Positions 8,024 to 17,552 of a stretch of DNA of 64,000 bases are shown in pieces. A model generated the notes under the pieces. The model made no database searches. It was not told the DNA's origin and saw only the letters and a program-made list of their open reading frames with translations. The stretch comes from Martinezella tropici. GTDB taxonomy: Bacteria; Pseudomonadota; Alphaproteobacteria; Rhizobiales; Rhizobiaceae. The DNA is taken from positions 744,001-808,000 of the forward strand of contig NZ_QMKK01000054.1 of assembly GCF_003287875.1 (NCBI RefSeq), written 5' to 3'. How positions within the stretch are numbered: position 1 is the first letter of the stretch; every line of letters begins with the position of its first letter. Made by a program: the position numbers and the translations under genes.

Positions 8024-8935
8024 ATGGACCGGGATCTGCTGCCACATCTGCCTATTATCGCCGCGGTTGCACGCCGGGGTGGATTCGCGGCAGCTGCCAG
8101 TGAGCTGGGAATGAGCGCATCGGCCGTCAGCCATGCAGTGCGGCTGGTGGAGGAAAGGCTCGGACAGCCGCTTTTTGCCCGCACGACGCGCAGCGTGGCG
8201 TTGACCGAGGCAGGCAGGAGCCTGATTGGCACCATCACCCCGGCGCTGCAGGACATCCATGAGCGCATCGAGCGCATAAAGGCCGTCAAGGGAAGGCCAA
8301 GCGGCCTCTTGCGCATCAATGCATCGCGCGTTTGCCTGCCGCTTGCGCTCACCTGCGTGATAGCCGCCATGGCCGAGCGCTATCCGGAAGTCGAGATCGA
8401 GGTCTTCTCCGATGAGCGGCTGACCGACATTGTCGCCGAGGGTTTCGATGCCGGCATACGCGTCGGCGAAATGATTGCACAGGACATGGTGGCCGTGCGC
8501 CTCACCCCGCCTTTCCGATCGGTCATCGTCGCCTCCCCCGGCTACATCGCACGTTTCGGCCGCCCGAATACGCTTTCCGATCTTTCCAACCATAATTGCA
8601 TTGGCTATCGCCTCATGCGTTCCGGCGGTCTCTATCAATGGGAATTCATCGAGAACGGGCAGGATGTAGCGGTTGCGGTGAGCGGCCAGGCCATCGTCAC
8701 GGAATCGCATTCGGCAATCGAACTGGCATTGGCCGGCGTGGGGCTGGCCTATGTCTTCGAACCGCTGGTGCAGCCGGAAATCGGATCCGGCAGGCTTGTT
8801 CAGCTTTTGAGCGACTATGCCGTCACCGAGGCCGGCCTTTTCCTTTACTTCCCGCGTCGCGCCGAGCTGGCGCCAAAGCTCCGGGCCTTCATCGACACGG
8901 TGCGGCAGATCGGCCGCGAGTCGCCCGCTCGTTAG
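8024..8935 (+). CDS. LysR-family transcriptional regulator
   Basis: A 303-residue LTTR. The N-terminal winged helix includes GGFAAAASELGMSASAVSHAVRLVEERLG (residues about 19-47), followed by the LFARTTR wing and a linker helix. The C-terminal type 2 periplasmic-binding-like domain contains FDAGIRVGE and the VVASPGY-like segment IVASPGYIA, typical of the LTTRs that control dehydrogenases and reductases. It is divergent from the aldo/keto reductase, with an operator-like repeat touching its start codon. No ribosome site precedes the ATG clearly, so initiation may be inefficient. Confidence 0.9.
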   Translation: MDRDLLPHLPIIAAVARRGGFAAAASELGMSASAVSHAVRLVEERLGQPLFARTTRSVALTEAGRSLIGTITPALQDIHERIERIKAVKGRPSGLLRINASRVCLPLALTCVIAAMAERYPEVEIEVFSDERLTDIVAEGFDAGIRVGEMIAQDMVAVRLTPPFRSVIVASPGYIARFGRPNTLSDLSNHNCIGYRLMRSGGLYQWEFIENGQDVAVAVSGQAIVTESHSAIELALAGVGLAYVFEPLVQPEIGSGRLVQLLSDYAVTEAGLFLYFPRRAELAPKLRAFIDTVRQIGRESPAR

Positions 8936-9177
8936 GCGGGAGCGCTTTTCAGCCTCAGCCTTCCAGGGAATAGCCAGATTGCGCAGATATTGTACCGAAT
9001 GCGCACCAAACGGATGGTTCTGCCTCTATCGAGGTGAATTGACGTTGCCGTTTTTGATGACACCCGGCAGTCATAAACGGAAGGCTCGCCAAGAATCCGA
9101 TTAAGAAGTTTCGCGGCCTCCATCCATCGGCTCCCCAGGTTTGATGGGCGGTTTCACGGTCAAGACATGAGGAACCA

Positions 9178-9585
9178 GTGCAAGACAGCCCTAAAGGAAA
9201 ACTCCCCAGTCCCATCGATGTAGAAGTTGGCAAGCGCATCCGCGCGCAACGCCGCCTGCTAGGCATGAGCCAATCGGCATTGGCCGAAAAGCTGGATCTG
9301 ACGTTCCAGCAAGTGCAGAAATATGAGAAAGGCACCAACCGCGTCGGCGCAAGTCGCCTTCAACGCGTGGCGGAGAGCCTCGGCGTTCCGATCTCGCATT
9401 TCTTTGACAATCCGACATCGGACGGCCATGCTTCGACGCATGAGGCGCACGCGCTCAAGAACGACCTCGTCAGGTTCCTTTCATCCGAAGAGGGCGTCGA
9501 ACTCAACCGCGCCTTTGCAAAGATCAAGGATGCAAGGACACGTCAAAAGATCGTGGGCCTGATCAAATCGCTTACCCTGGCCTAG
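9178..9585 (+). CDS. XRE-family HTH regulator (rhizobial PraR-like)
   Basis: A 135-residue DNA-binding protein. The HTH_3 domain spans about residues 15-70 with MSQSALAEKLDLTFQQVQKYEKGTNRV split over helices 2-4, close to the conserved block of rhizobial PraR/SinR-like regulators. The C-terminal 60 residues are helical, with FLSSEEGVELNRAF typical of this subgroup. The start is GTG 9178 after GAGGAACCA; no ATG fits. It is monocistronic and convergent with the VWA gene. Its target genes are unknown. Confidence 0.85.
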   Translation: MQDSPKGKLPSPIDVEVGKRIRAQRRLLGMSQSALAEKLDLTFQQVQKYEKGTNRVGASRLQRVAESLGVPISHFFDNPTSDGHASTHEAHALKNDLVRFLSSEEGVELNRAFAKIKDARTRQKIVGLIKSLTLA

Positions 9586-9622
9586 ATCGTTCTTATGTCC
9601 CAGGCGATCGCGGTCCCTGTCG

Positions 9623-10957
9623 TCAGCTCGTAATGCGTGGTGTGCGAATGACTTTCAGGAACAGGGCGTTCATGGCGTCGGAAATGCCCTGTGTCGGGCT
9701 GACTTCGAAGTAGAGGCCAGGCGAGGCGCAGTTCTGCAGATTGGTCCCGATCTGCGATTGGAAGGGCGCGATCCATTGATTGTACCAGCCGTTGGTCGGC
9801 AGGGGAAAATAGGTCGTGTAGAGGATGGCGATCTTGATGTTCTGATTCTTCAGCGGCTGGCAGAAGGCAGTGGCGAGCGGCTCCTGGCAACGCCCGTTCG
9901 TGGTTGGCTTGGTGCAGGTGGTGGGCTTGTTGCTGTCGCCGACGCCGTCAGTGACAAGAAAAAGAACCTTCTGACGATCGGAACCGGTTTTACCGCTGCC
10001 GCCGTTGCCGATGATCGGCGCGAGCTGCGTCAGCATCGTATCGAAACTCGTATCCTGGTCGTTGTTATAGCCTTGTTTGGGAACAGCCATCAGGTCTACC
10101 GCACTGGTGGCTTTGCTGACCTGCGCCATATCGGATAAGAGCGGCGATACATTGGTCAAGCCAATTTGCGTGGCGTCAGGACCGAACGTATAGACGGCCA
10201 TTCTGTATTGATCGGATGTTACTCGGTTCCTCACGGCAGTATCGGTCAGAGACTGCGTCGCCTGACGAACGACGTCGATACGCGTATTGATCTTCAGTAC
10301 ATTCTTCGCAAGATTGTAATAATCGTTCGTTGAATTTTGAATATGGCACGCAAAGGCGCAGCTATCCGGCGTGTTTGTCACCATCTTTTGAATATCGCCC
10401 AGGGTAGCGCCAATACCCATGGAAGGCGTATTGTCCAGCAACATGTAGAAATCCATGAAATTCGCCGTCTGATACTGCGCGGATGCCGAACCGCTGACGG
10501 AAATGGATGTCTTGCCGATGACCTGACTGAGCGTAGTCGGCACGTTCGTAGAAAAATTGACCGTCGAAGAGACGATATTGCCGGTGCGCGTCACCGCAGC
10601 GCTGACGTTGACTGATATGGCCTGAAGATCGCTGGATGTTTGGCCGAAGAAGAGCTTGTTGGCATCATCCTGACCGATCGTGACGGTGCCGTCCTTCGTC
10701 ATGGCCATGGCAGCCGCGACTGCCGGGGATGAATCTGCGATTGCGCCGACTGCGGCTGCATCCGCAGCGTTTTGCAATTCCGTCCTGACGAGCATGGCAT
10801 TGGTGACATCAAGCGCCAAGCCGCCTGCCGCGATCAGCGGAACAGCGACCAGGGCAGTCGTCATCCCAAAGTTGCCCGATCTCTCTGCGAGCAATTTTCG
10901 CAAAAGCCTATGCGTTGCATCGAACGACTGCGAGCGGATCCAGAATTTCCTCACCAA
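9623..10957 (-). CDS. TadE/TadG-like protein with von Willebrand factor A domain
   Basis: A 444-residue pilus-assembly-type protein. The N-terminus has a TadE/G-like segment: basic residues, then a membrane helix (MTTALVAVPLIAAGGLALDV, about 31-50) and the ALQNAADAAA-type helix. A VWA domain starts about residue 170 at MLLDNTPSM. Its MIDAS motif is D-N-T-P-S, a variant of DxSxS. Later VWA elements LFLVTDGVGD and KIAILYTTY are visible. Such proteins are anchored in the inner membrane and linked to Flp/Tad pili, but no other tad genes are in the window. It stands alone. Confidence 0.85.
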   Translation of the reverse strand: MVRKFWIRSQSFDATHRLLRKLLAERSGNFGMTTALVAVPLIAAGGLALDVTNAMLVRTELQNAADAAAVGAIADSSPAVAAAMAMTKDGTVTIGQDDANKLFFGQTSSDLQAISVNVSAAVTRTGNIVSSTVNFSTNVPTTLSQVIGKTSISVSGSASAQYQTANFMDFYMLLDNTPSMGIGATLGDIQKMVTNTPDSCAFACHIQNSTNDYYNLAKNVLKINTRIDVVRQATQSLTDTAVRNRVTSDQYRMAVYTFGPDATQIGLTNVSPLLSDMAQVSKATSAVDLMAVPKQGYNNDQDTSFDTMLTQLAPIIGNGGSGKTGSDRQKVLFLVTDGVGDSNKPTTCTKPTTNGRCQEPLATAFCQPLKNQNIKIAILYTTYFPLPTNGWYNQWIAPFQSQIGTNLQNCASPGLYFEVSPTQGISDAMNALFLKVIRTPRITS

Positions 10958-11410
10958 GCAAGCTCTCTATTATAAAAGTTGCATTCTCAAAATATTCGCC
11001 AACTTCAAGTATTATCATTTTCAGATATACTAATTAATAGTATCGCATGGAAATATTGAAATTCCGATAAAAGCTATATCTCTATTTTATATTGTTAACC
11101 TCCACGGAAAATTTACCAAAACCCGAATTATGTTTGCGAAACTACCTGACGGAAGAACGAAATAAAAATCTCTTTTGTCCGGAAATGATGCCCGCTTGAA
11201 CTGCAATCGGTGGCTCCGCGAAAAAATAGTATAGCCAAGGTTGAAAACCCGGGTAGAGCTGATCGTGGAATAACGCCCCTGTTGCAGTCTTGATGAAAAT
11301 ATCTTTACCCGATTTTCAGTATTCACCCGCGAAAGCAGTCGCGTTGATTTTAGACGGGCGCTCTGGTTGAGGGCTCCCCTCACCTATTGACCATAATTGG
11401 GATTTTTTGC
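10958..11410. promoter_or_regulatory. AT-rich intergenic region, divergent promoters
   Basis: About 450 bp between the VWA gene and the MHYT-GGDEF-EAL gene. The part 10958-11100 is strongly AT-rich (for example TATACTAATTAATAG), unlike flanking coding DNA, and should hold both promoters. No gene, repeat or defined operator is seen. Confidence 0.5.
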
Positions 11411-13486
11411 GTGCGCGTTCTTTCCTGCATTTTCACGGAACACAATCTGTGGCTTGTCCTTCTTGCAGCATTTGTCTGCGTCAGCGGCGGATGGATTACG
11501 TTCGGCCTGCTGCGGCAAGCGGGAAAGACGCGCGAACTTCAACGGGGCGGATGGATTTTCCTGACAGCCGTCGCGGCAGGCTCCTCGATCTGGTGCACGC
11601 ATTTTATCGCCATGCTGGCCTATCAGGTCGAGGCGCCGGTCACCTTCGATCCGATCCTCACCATGGCCTCCTTTCTCCTGGCCGTGATCGGCTGTGCCTT
11701 CGGTTTCGCAATCGCCCTGTCCAGCCTGCCGCGGGTGGCGCCGGAATTTGGAGGTGCCATCGTCGGCCTTGCGATCGTCGCCATGCATTACACCGGTATG
11801 ATGGCCTATCACGTCGATGGCATTGTTGAGTGGAACGAGGGTTATGTCGTCGCCTCCGTCGTGCTTTCGGTGATCTTCGCTGCGCTGGCCCATCATCAGG
11901 CGATCCGCCGTCCCTGGCATTTTTCGGGATTTGCGGCACTTATCCTCTTCGTCGTTGCCATCGTGTCGCTTCACTTTACGGCGATGACAGCCGTATCGGT
12001 CACACCGCTGGCAACCGGCGCGGGACTTGCTGATTCCTATGCGCTGAAGGCCATGGCCGTGGCGGTTGCCGGCGGCGGGCTCATCATTATCGGCACGGGC
12101 GTCGCAAGCTATATGATCGATGAGCGCGCCTCGCGTGAATCCATCCAGAAGCTCCAGCATATGGCACTGAATGATCTGCTGACCGGCCTGCCCAATCGCG
12201 GCAGCTTCGCCGATTATCTTCAGGGCGAAATGCAGCATGCCGAAGAAGACGGCGCAAAGCTTGCCGTGATCGGCATCGATCTCGACCGCTTCAAGGAAAT
12301 CAACGACCTGCGCGGCCACAAGGCCGGCGATCAGGCCCTCAAGGCAATCGGTCGGCGGCTTGCGCGTCTCGTCAAGGATGGAGAGTTCGTCGCGCGTGTC
12401 GGCGGCGACGAGTTCGCAGCAGCCAAGCGGTTCCGGAGCCAAAGCGAGCTTCTGGATTTCGTGGCTCGCCTGGAAAAGACCCTGTTCGAGCCCATCCGCA
12501 TCGATGATTTCGAAACGGCGACCGGCGCGAGCATCGGCGTCGCCATCTATCCAGATGACGGCATCGATCAGGAGCGCCTGGTCAGCAATGCCGATCTCGC
12601 CATGTACCGCGCCAAGGCCGATGTCGGTCGTGCGGTCTGCTTCTACGAGTCCAAGATGGACGAGGCGGCGCGCGCCCGGCACACGCTGGCGCAGGATCTG
12701 CGACGCGCCGTCGAGTTGGATCAACTCGAACTGCATTATCAGGTACAGACCTCGGTCAGCACCGGCGAGATCTGCGGCTATGAGGTTCTGGTCCGCTGGC
12801 ATCATCCTGAGCACGGCGCCGTGCCACCCTCGGAATTCATTCCGATCGCGGAAGAAAGCGGCACGATCCTTATCATCGGCGAATGGGTGCTGCGCACCGC
12901 CTGCAAGGAGGCTGCATCATGGGACAAGCCCTACAAGATCGCCGTCAATCTCTCGCCGGTACAATTCGCCCACGCGGATCTTGCCCGGCTGGTTCACTCG
13001 ATCCTTCTCGAAACCGGCCTGTCGCCGACGCGGCTGGAGCTGGAAATCACCGAGTCCACCATCATCGCCGACAAGAGCCGCACCCTGCATGTGCTGCGGC
13101 AGATTCGGGCGCTCGGCGTCACCATTGCCATCGATGATTTCGGAACCGGATATTCGTCGCTCGACACACTGCGCTCGTTCCCATTCGACAAGATCAAGCT
13201 CGACCGGTCCTTCATGAACGAAGTGGACCAGAGCATACAGGCAAAGGCGATCGTTCGCGCCGTGCTGACACTCGGCAAGAGCCTCGAGATTCCGGTTTTG
13301 GCGGAGGGCGTGGAAACCGATCACCAGCTGGAAATCCTGCGCGTTGAAGGCTGCGACGAAGCGCAGGGCTTCTTCCTTGGCCGCCCAAAACCCGTCGCAC
13401 AGATCTTTCAAATGACGGCCGCCGACGAGGACGAAGCATCACGATTTTCCGGCCGCGTCCCGCCACAACGCATGCGTCGCCGTTAG
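11411..13486 (+). CDS. MHYT-GGDEF-EAL cyclic-di-GMP signalling protein
   Basis: An inner-membrane protein of about 691 residues. The N-terminal MHYT sensor has seven helices with the repeated motif as CTHFIAM, MHYTGMM and LHFTAM. Residues about 250-410 form a GGDEF domain (RVGGDEFAA), and the rest an EAL domain with YEVLVRW in place of EAL, NLSP, EITES, DDFGTGYSSL and LAEGVET. The GGDEF signature is complete, so both synthesis and breakdown of c-di-GMP are possible. MHYT is thought to sense gases such as CO, NO or O2 via copper. GTG 11411 is preferred over TTG 11387 because family members begin just before LTEH/FTEHN; the ribosome site is weak for both. Confidence 0.9.
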   Translation: MRVLSCIFTEHNLWLVLLAAFVCVSGGWITFGLLRQAGKTRELQRGGWIFLTAVAAGSSIWCTHFIAMLAYQVEAPVTFDPILTMASFLLAVIGCAFGFAIALSSLPRVAPEFGGAIVGLAIVAMHYTGMMAYHVDGIVEWNEGYVVASVVLSVIFAALAHHQAIRRPWHFSGFAALILFVVAIVSLHFTAMTAVSVTPLATGAGLADSYALKAMAVAVAGGGLIIIGTGVASYMIDERASRESIQKLQHMALNDLLTGLPNRGSFADYLQGEMQHAEEDGAKLAVIGIDLDRFKEINDLRGHKAGDQALKAIGRRLARLVKDGEFVARVGGDEFAAAKRFRSQSELLDFVARLEKTLFEPIRIDDFETATGASIGVAIYPDDGIDQERLVSNADLAMYRAKADVGRAVCFYESKMDEAARARHTLAQDLRRAVELDQLELHYQVQTSVSTGEICGYEVLVRWHHPEHGAVPPSEFIPIAEESGTILIIGEWVLRTACKEAASWDKPYKIAVNLSPVQFAHADLARLVHSILLETGLSPTRLELEITESTIIADKSRTLHVLRQIRALGVTIAIDDFGTGYSSLDTLRSFPFDKIKLDRSFMNEVDQSIQAKAIVRAVLTLGKSLEIPVLAEGVETDHQLEILRVEGCDEAQGFFLGRPKPVAQIFQMTAADEDEASRFSGRVPPQRMRRR

Positions 13487-13524
13487 CAATATTCCGGATG
13501 TAACGGCATGCGAGCCGGTCGTCC

Positions 13525-13545
13525 GGAGCGCATGTTTTGCGCTCC
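13525..13545. terminator. Hairpin between convergent EAL and GH3 genes
   Basis: GGAGCGCA and TGCGCTCC form a perfect 8-bp stem around loop TGTTT, in the 97-bp gap between two convergent stop codons. A weak intrinsic terminator is the likeliest role. Confidence 0.45.
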
Positions 13546-13583
13546 ATCGCTATCCCGGGGCTACACGCCGCCGCCCGGCAACG

Positions 13584-16055
13584 TCAAATCGAACGATCGC
13601 CGGTTTCGCCGATCCATTCATCTGCGAGCTCGATCGCCACGGCGGAGCGTATATCGGCGGCATTGGCGGCAGCAAGGAGCTCGTAGCGGCCGGCGGGCGC
13701 GCGGAAGGTCTTCGTTGCCTCATCGAAATAGCTGAGGTCACGAAACCGTACGACCAGCGACGCCGTGCCCGTTTCGCCGGGCGCCAATCGCAGCTTGGCA
13801 AAGGCACGCAGCTCCTTTTCCGGGCGTTCGATCAGGGAATCGATTGCCCGCACATAAAGCTGCACGAGTTCCGAACCCGTTCTCTCGCCGATATTGGTGA
13901 CGTCGATCGTAACGGCGATACCTTCTGCGCCCATCTGCGTTGCCGAGGCTTTTGCCTTGCCCCAGGAAAAGCGTGTGTAGCCGAGACCGAAGCCGAAAGG
14001 AAACAGAGGTTCGATACCGCGCGTATCATGATGACGGTAGCCCACGAAAACGTCTTCGGCGTATCGCACATGCCCGTCCTTTCCGGGATAAACCTGCGGA
14101 TCTCCAACCATGGCGCAATTGTCCGACAGGCGCTTCGGGAAAGTCTGCGGCAGGCGGCCGCCCGGCTCGACATCGCCGAACAGCACGTCGGCAACGGCAT
14201 GCCCCAGCTCCTGGCCGGGATACCACATCTGCAACACGGCCCTGACCTTGTCGATCCACGGCATTTCGATGGGACCGCCTGTCTGCAATACGACGACGAC
14301 GTTGGCGTTGACGGCCGCCACGCGCTCGATCAGTTCCTCCTGCCGGCCGGGCAGGCGCATATCGGGCAAATCGAGCCCCTCGGTATCCCACTCGCCGTCA
14401 CGACCGACAAAGAGCAGGGCGATATCCGCATCCTCGGCCTTTGCGACAGCATCCAGCATATCGGCTTCACCGAGCGGCTTTTCGACGCCGAAACGGACCG
14501 CCGTCAGGTTGATCCCCTCCTCGCTCGTCGCCGGCGAACAATATTCGACGATTATCTGGTATCGCTGGCCGGCCTCAAGATGAACAGCCTGCCGCTGCTC
14601 GACATTGGCCGTGCCGAAATAATTGTCGCCGCGCGACCAGCCGTCATGGCCATTCACGACGAGCTTGCCGTCGACATAAAGCCTGGCGAGGCCCGCGTTG
14701 GTCATGCCGAATAGATGCTCGCCGCTTTCCGTCGGAATGTAGGAAGCTGTCATGCGGGCGGAGAAATCGCTGGAATCGAGTTCCGAAGACGGCAGCTCGA
14801 ACCAGAAGAACTCGCCCTTGTTTGCCGTTTCGCTTGCCATTACCGGGCCGGCGAGATCGCGGCCCTTGAAATATTCCACCCGCATCTCGCCGGAAAAGAC
14901 GTTGATCAGCCGATTGTTGCGGCAGGCTGCTGCATAATGAATGCTGTTGGCATTCGACAGCGCCTCGCGGATACCCTCAAGCGGGCTGACTTTATAATGC
15001 GCGGCAATCTGGGCGCTGCCGCCGCCCATGACGCGGGCTTCGGCCGCATTCGCTCCGATGACTGCCAGATGCCCGAGCCCTGCTTTCTGCAGGGGAAGAA
15101 TGCCGTCGTTCTTCAAAAGGACTGCACCTTCGGAGCCGAGCTGACGGATCAGAGCCCTGTCCTCCGGTAAATCCAGCGCATGCTCGCTCAAATCGGGTGC
15201 CTTTTCAAAAGCGCCTACACGCTCGAGCAGCATCAGAATGCGGCGAGCGGCTTGGCGCACCGTCTCCGCCTTGACCTCGCCGTTGCGCACAGCCGCCACA
15301 AGCTTGTCGCCGCGGTCGCGCGTCGGGCCCGGCATTTCCAGATCGAGCCCTGCATTGACCGTTGGCGCCGTCGAATGCGAGCCGAACCAGTCGGACATGA
15401 CGATGCCGTCGAAGCCCCATTCTTCCCGCAGAACCTTGGTCAACAGCCAGGGATGCTCGCTGGTATAGGTGCCGTTCAGCCTGTTATAGGAGGACATGAC
15501 CGCCATCACCCCCGCCTTTTTCACCGCCTGTTCGAAGGGCGGCAGATAGATTTCGCGAAGCGCTCGCTCACCGATATCCGACGACATCGTCTGCCGCTCG
15601 ATCTCGGATTCATTGCCCGCGAAATGCTTGATGGTGGCGGCGACACCCTGGCTCTGCACGCCCTGGATATAGGCGACGGCGAGTTCGGCCGTCAGCACTG
15701 GATCTTCCGAATAGCATTCGAAATTGCGGCCATTCAGGCCGGACCGGTGAATATTGACCGTCGGTGCCAGGAGCACCGATGCACCCTTGCTCTTGGCCTG
15801 ACCGGCGAGCGCCACGCCCATGCGCTGGACGAGCGCCGGATTCCATGTGGCGCCAAGCGCAATGGCGACGGGAAAGCAGGCGGCGTTGACGCCTGCGACC
15901 AGCGAGCCCGCACCGCGCGCGCCGTTCGGGCCATCCGTGACCTTGATCTTCGGAACACCAAGACGCTCGACCGGCACCGTGGTCCAGAAGTCGGCGCCCG
16001 ACAGCAGCGAAACCTGCTCTTCAAGCGTCATCCGATCGAGGATATCGTCAATCAT
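13584..16055 (-). CDS. Beta-glucosidase, glycoside hydrolase family 3
   Basis: An 823-residue GH3 enzyme, similar in length and order to Agrobacterium Cbg1. The (beta/alpha)8 domain holds the nucleophile Asp in VMSDWFG near residue 228 and the KHF(A)GNESE segment. A PA14 domain interrupts the second domain (about 390-530, with GEHLFGMTNAGLARLYVDG). The alpha/beta sandwich follows with VGRDGEWDTEGLD, and a fibronectin III-like domain ends the protein. It hydrolyses beta-glucosides such as cellobiose or plant glucosides. There is no signal peptide, so it is cytosolic. The start ATG 16055 follows GGGAGGTTTT. Confidence 0.93.
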   Translation of the reverse strand: MIDDILDRMTLEEQVSLLSGADFWTTVPVERLGVPKIKVTDGPNGARGAGSLVAGVNAACFPVAIALGATWNPALVQRMGVALAGQAKSKGASVLLAPTVNIHRSGLNGRNFECYSEDPVLTAELAVAYIQGVQSQGVAATIKHFAGNESEIERQTMSSDIGERALREIYLPPFEQAVKKAGVMAVMSSYNRLNGTYTSEHPWLLTKVLREEWGFDGIVMSDWFGSHSTAPTVNAGLDLEMPGPTRDRGDKLVAAVRNGEVKAETVRQAARRILMLLERVGAFEKAPDLSEHALDLPEDRALIRQLGSEGAVLLKNDGILPLQKAGLGHLAVIGANAAEARVMGGGSAQIAAHYKVSPLEGIREALSNANSIHYAAACRNNRLINVFSGEMRVEYFKGRDLAGPVMASETANKGEFFWFELPSSELDSSDFSARMTASYIPTESGEHLFGMTNAGLARLYVDGKLVVNGHDGWSRGDNYFGTANVEQRQAVHLEAGQRYQIIVEYCSPATSEEGINLTAVRFGVEKPLGEADMLDAVAKAEDADIALLFVGRDGEWDTEGLDLPDMRLPGRQEELIERVAAVNANVVVVLQTGGPIEMPWIDKVRAVLQMWYPGQELGHAVADVLFGDVEPGGRLPQTFPKRLSDNCAMVGDPQVYPGKDGHVRYAEDVFVGYRHHDTRGIEPLFPFGFGLGYTRFSWGKAKASATQMGAEGIAVTIDVTNIGERTGSELVQLYVRAIDSLIERPEKELRAFAKLRLAPGETGTASLVVRFRDLSYFDEATKTFRAPAGRYELLAAANAADIRSAVAIELADEWIGETGDRSI

Positions 16056-16354
16056 AAAACCTCCCGAACTATGGCTGGTCGCTTCCTCGCCACGGATTGG
16101 CGGAGACTCGCGTTTAAGGCAAACAAATCATAAACGCGCCCGATGATCTTCTAATCTGATATGCTGATGAAACAACACATCTTTTTCATCCCTGGTCAAC
16201 GTCATAACAGCCAGAGATCATAAATTCTGCGGCTGGATCGGACGCCTTCGTCCGCACAACGGCCAAAAGAACCGGTTCGCTAAAATGCGAATAATCTTCT
16301 TTCGAATAAATTTGACCGCATCGGATTTCATGAGCCCAGTTCATGGAGCCGAGT

Positions 16355-17029
16355 ATGCGTTCGTTCCTAGTCGCTGCAAGCTTTCTCTTTATTACCGGTC
16401 TGTTGTTTTCGACGGCCACAACTGCGAAATCTGTGGCAAACATCACGACCGTGCACCCGCACCAGTTCGCCCGTGTGGCGGCAGATGCAAGCGTGCCGGT
16501 CGGTTGGGCCAGCTTCTGCAAGGCTCAACCCGCAGAATGCGAAGCTGGCCGGAAGAGCGAAGAAACCGTCGCCATCGACAGCCAGCTCAACGAGCAGCTG
16601 CAGCAGATCAACAGCCTGGTCAATCGCGAAATCCAGGGCATCGGCGATAACGACCATTACGGCATCTACAAGCTCGGCATCATCAACTGGTGGACCTATC
16701 CGGACGACGGCGCCGGCAACTGCAATGACTATGTCCTGCTGAAGAAGAAACTGCTCGTGGAGGCCGGCTGGCCGCGCTCGGCCCTTCTGCTGACGGTCGT
16801 TCTGGACACGCATAATGAAGGACATCTCGTGTTGATGGCCCGCACGAATGACGGCGACCTGATCCTGGATAATCTCACCGATACGATCAAAGCCTGGGAC
16901 GCCACGGGCTATACCTTCATCAAGCGCCAGTCTGCCGATGATCCAAACAAGTGGGTTCGGCTTGAATCAGGCCGCACGCCCGAAGCGCTCGCAATGATCA
17001 GCAAGGCGCTGGCCGCTCATTCGCAGTGA
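16355..17029 (+). CDS. Transglutaminase-like cysteine peptidase (BTLCP family), secreted
   Basis: A 224-residue exported protein. A signal peptide (MRSFLVAASFLFITGLLFST, cleavage near residue 24) precedes a bacterial transglutaminase-like cysteine proteinase domain. The triad is seen as Cys in GNCNDYVLLKK, His in EGHLVLM and Asp in LILDNL. Relatives accompany LapD/LapG-like or surface-protein processing in proteobacteria, but no partner is here. ATG 16355 has GGAG six bases upstream; the ATG at 16343 lies in that ribosome site region. Its 3' end overlaps the next convergent gene by 13 bp. Confidence 0.85.
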   Translation: MRSFLVAASFLFITGLLFSTATTAKSVANITTVHPHQFARVAADASVPVGWASFCKAQPAECEAGRKSEETVAIDSQLNEQLQQINSLVNREIQGIGDNDHYGIYKLGIINWWTYPDDGAGNCNDYVLLKKKLLVEAGWPRSALLLTVVLDTHNEGHLVLMARTNDGDLILDNLTDTIKAWDATGYTFIKRQSADDPNKWVRLESGRTPEALAMISKALAAHSQ

Positions 17030-17358
17030 TTGGCAGACCAATAGGTATCGACAAGACTTTTGCCGTCCTGGTCCAGGATGGCGAAATCCCCTGGGATGAT
17101 CACGAAGAAACGTTGACCAATCTTGGGACTTCCGGCGTCATCACCCGCTGAAGGGTCGATCCGCCCGCAAACGACGAAGCCGGGCATTCGTTCGCTTGGT
17201 TTGGCCGCCAATATGTGAATGGCAGCGGGCGGCACATCTATTCGTCGCGCGACCGCCGCCCTGGCCAGGTCTGGTGCATCGGCCATCGTCGGCACTGCAT
17301 CACCCGGCGCGGCCGCAAGCAGAATGCTGCCTGCCATGACGAGATGTTTCACCAGCAT
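17017..17358 (-). CDS. Small secreted hypothetical protein (113 aa)
   Basis: A short protein with a probable signal peptide (MLVKHLVMAGSILLAAAPGDA). The mature part has two cysteines, one in FVVCGRI and one in the C-terminal NHCE, that could form a disulfide. The segment RFFVIIPGDFAILDQDG looks like a beta-rich fold. I do not recognise the family. The start is uncertain: GGGAG lies only one base from ATG 17358. It is convergent with, and overlaps, the transglutaminase-like gene by 13 bp. Confidence 0.6.
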   Translation of the reverse strand: MLVKHLVMAGSILLAAAPGDAVPTMADAPDLARAAVARRIDVPPAAIHILAAKPSERMPGFVVCGRIDPSAGDDAGSPKIGQRFFVIIPGDFAILDQDGKSLVDTYWSANHCE

Positions 17359-17552
17359 TCTCCCGCACCCAGAATGACGCGGCTGCAACCCGTTGCGGTG
17401 AGATCGCCGCAGGTCTCTACAGCCGCCAGCTGCTCTGCGGAAAGTTTATTGTGATTCGCGGGGCGGCAGAAGAAGCCGCGCTTGTCTTCGCATCTCGATC
17501 GCGTATGAAGATTGTCCCCGTGCCGGGGAACATTTTGAAAGTCATCTTGCGA

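Noticed and set aside
11087-11383. 98-codon minus ORF before the EAL gene
   Set aside because: Arg/Ser-rich composition typical of chance, and it lies in the promoter region.
11384-12814. 476-codon minus-strand ORF antisense to the MHYT-GGDEF-EAL gene
   Set aside because: Low-complexity shadow of GC-rich coding DNA; the plus strand has clear domains.
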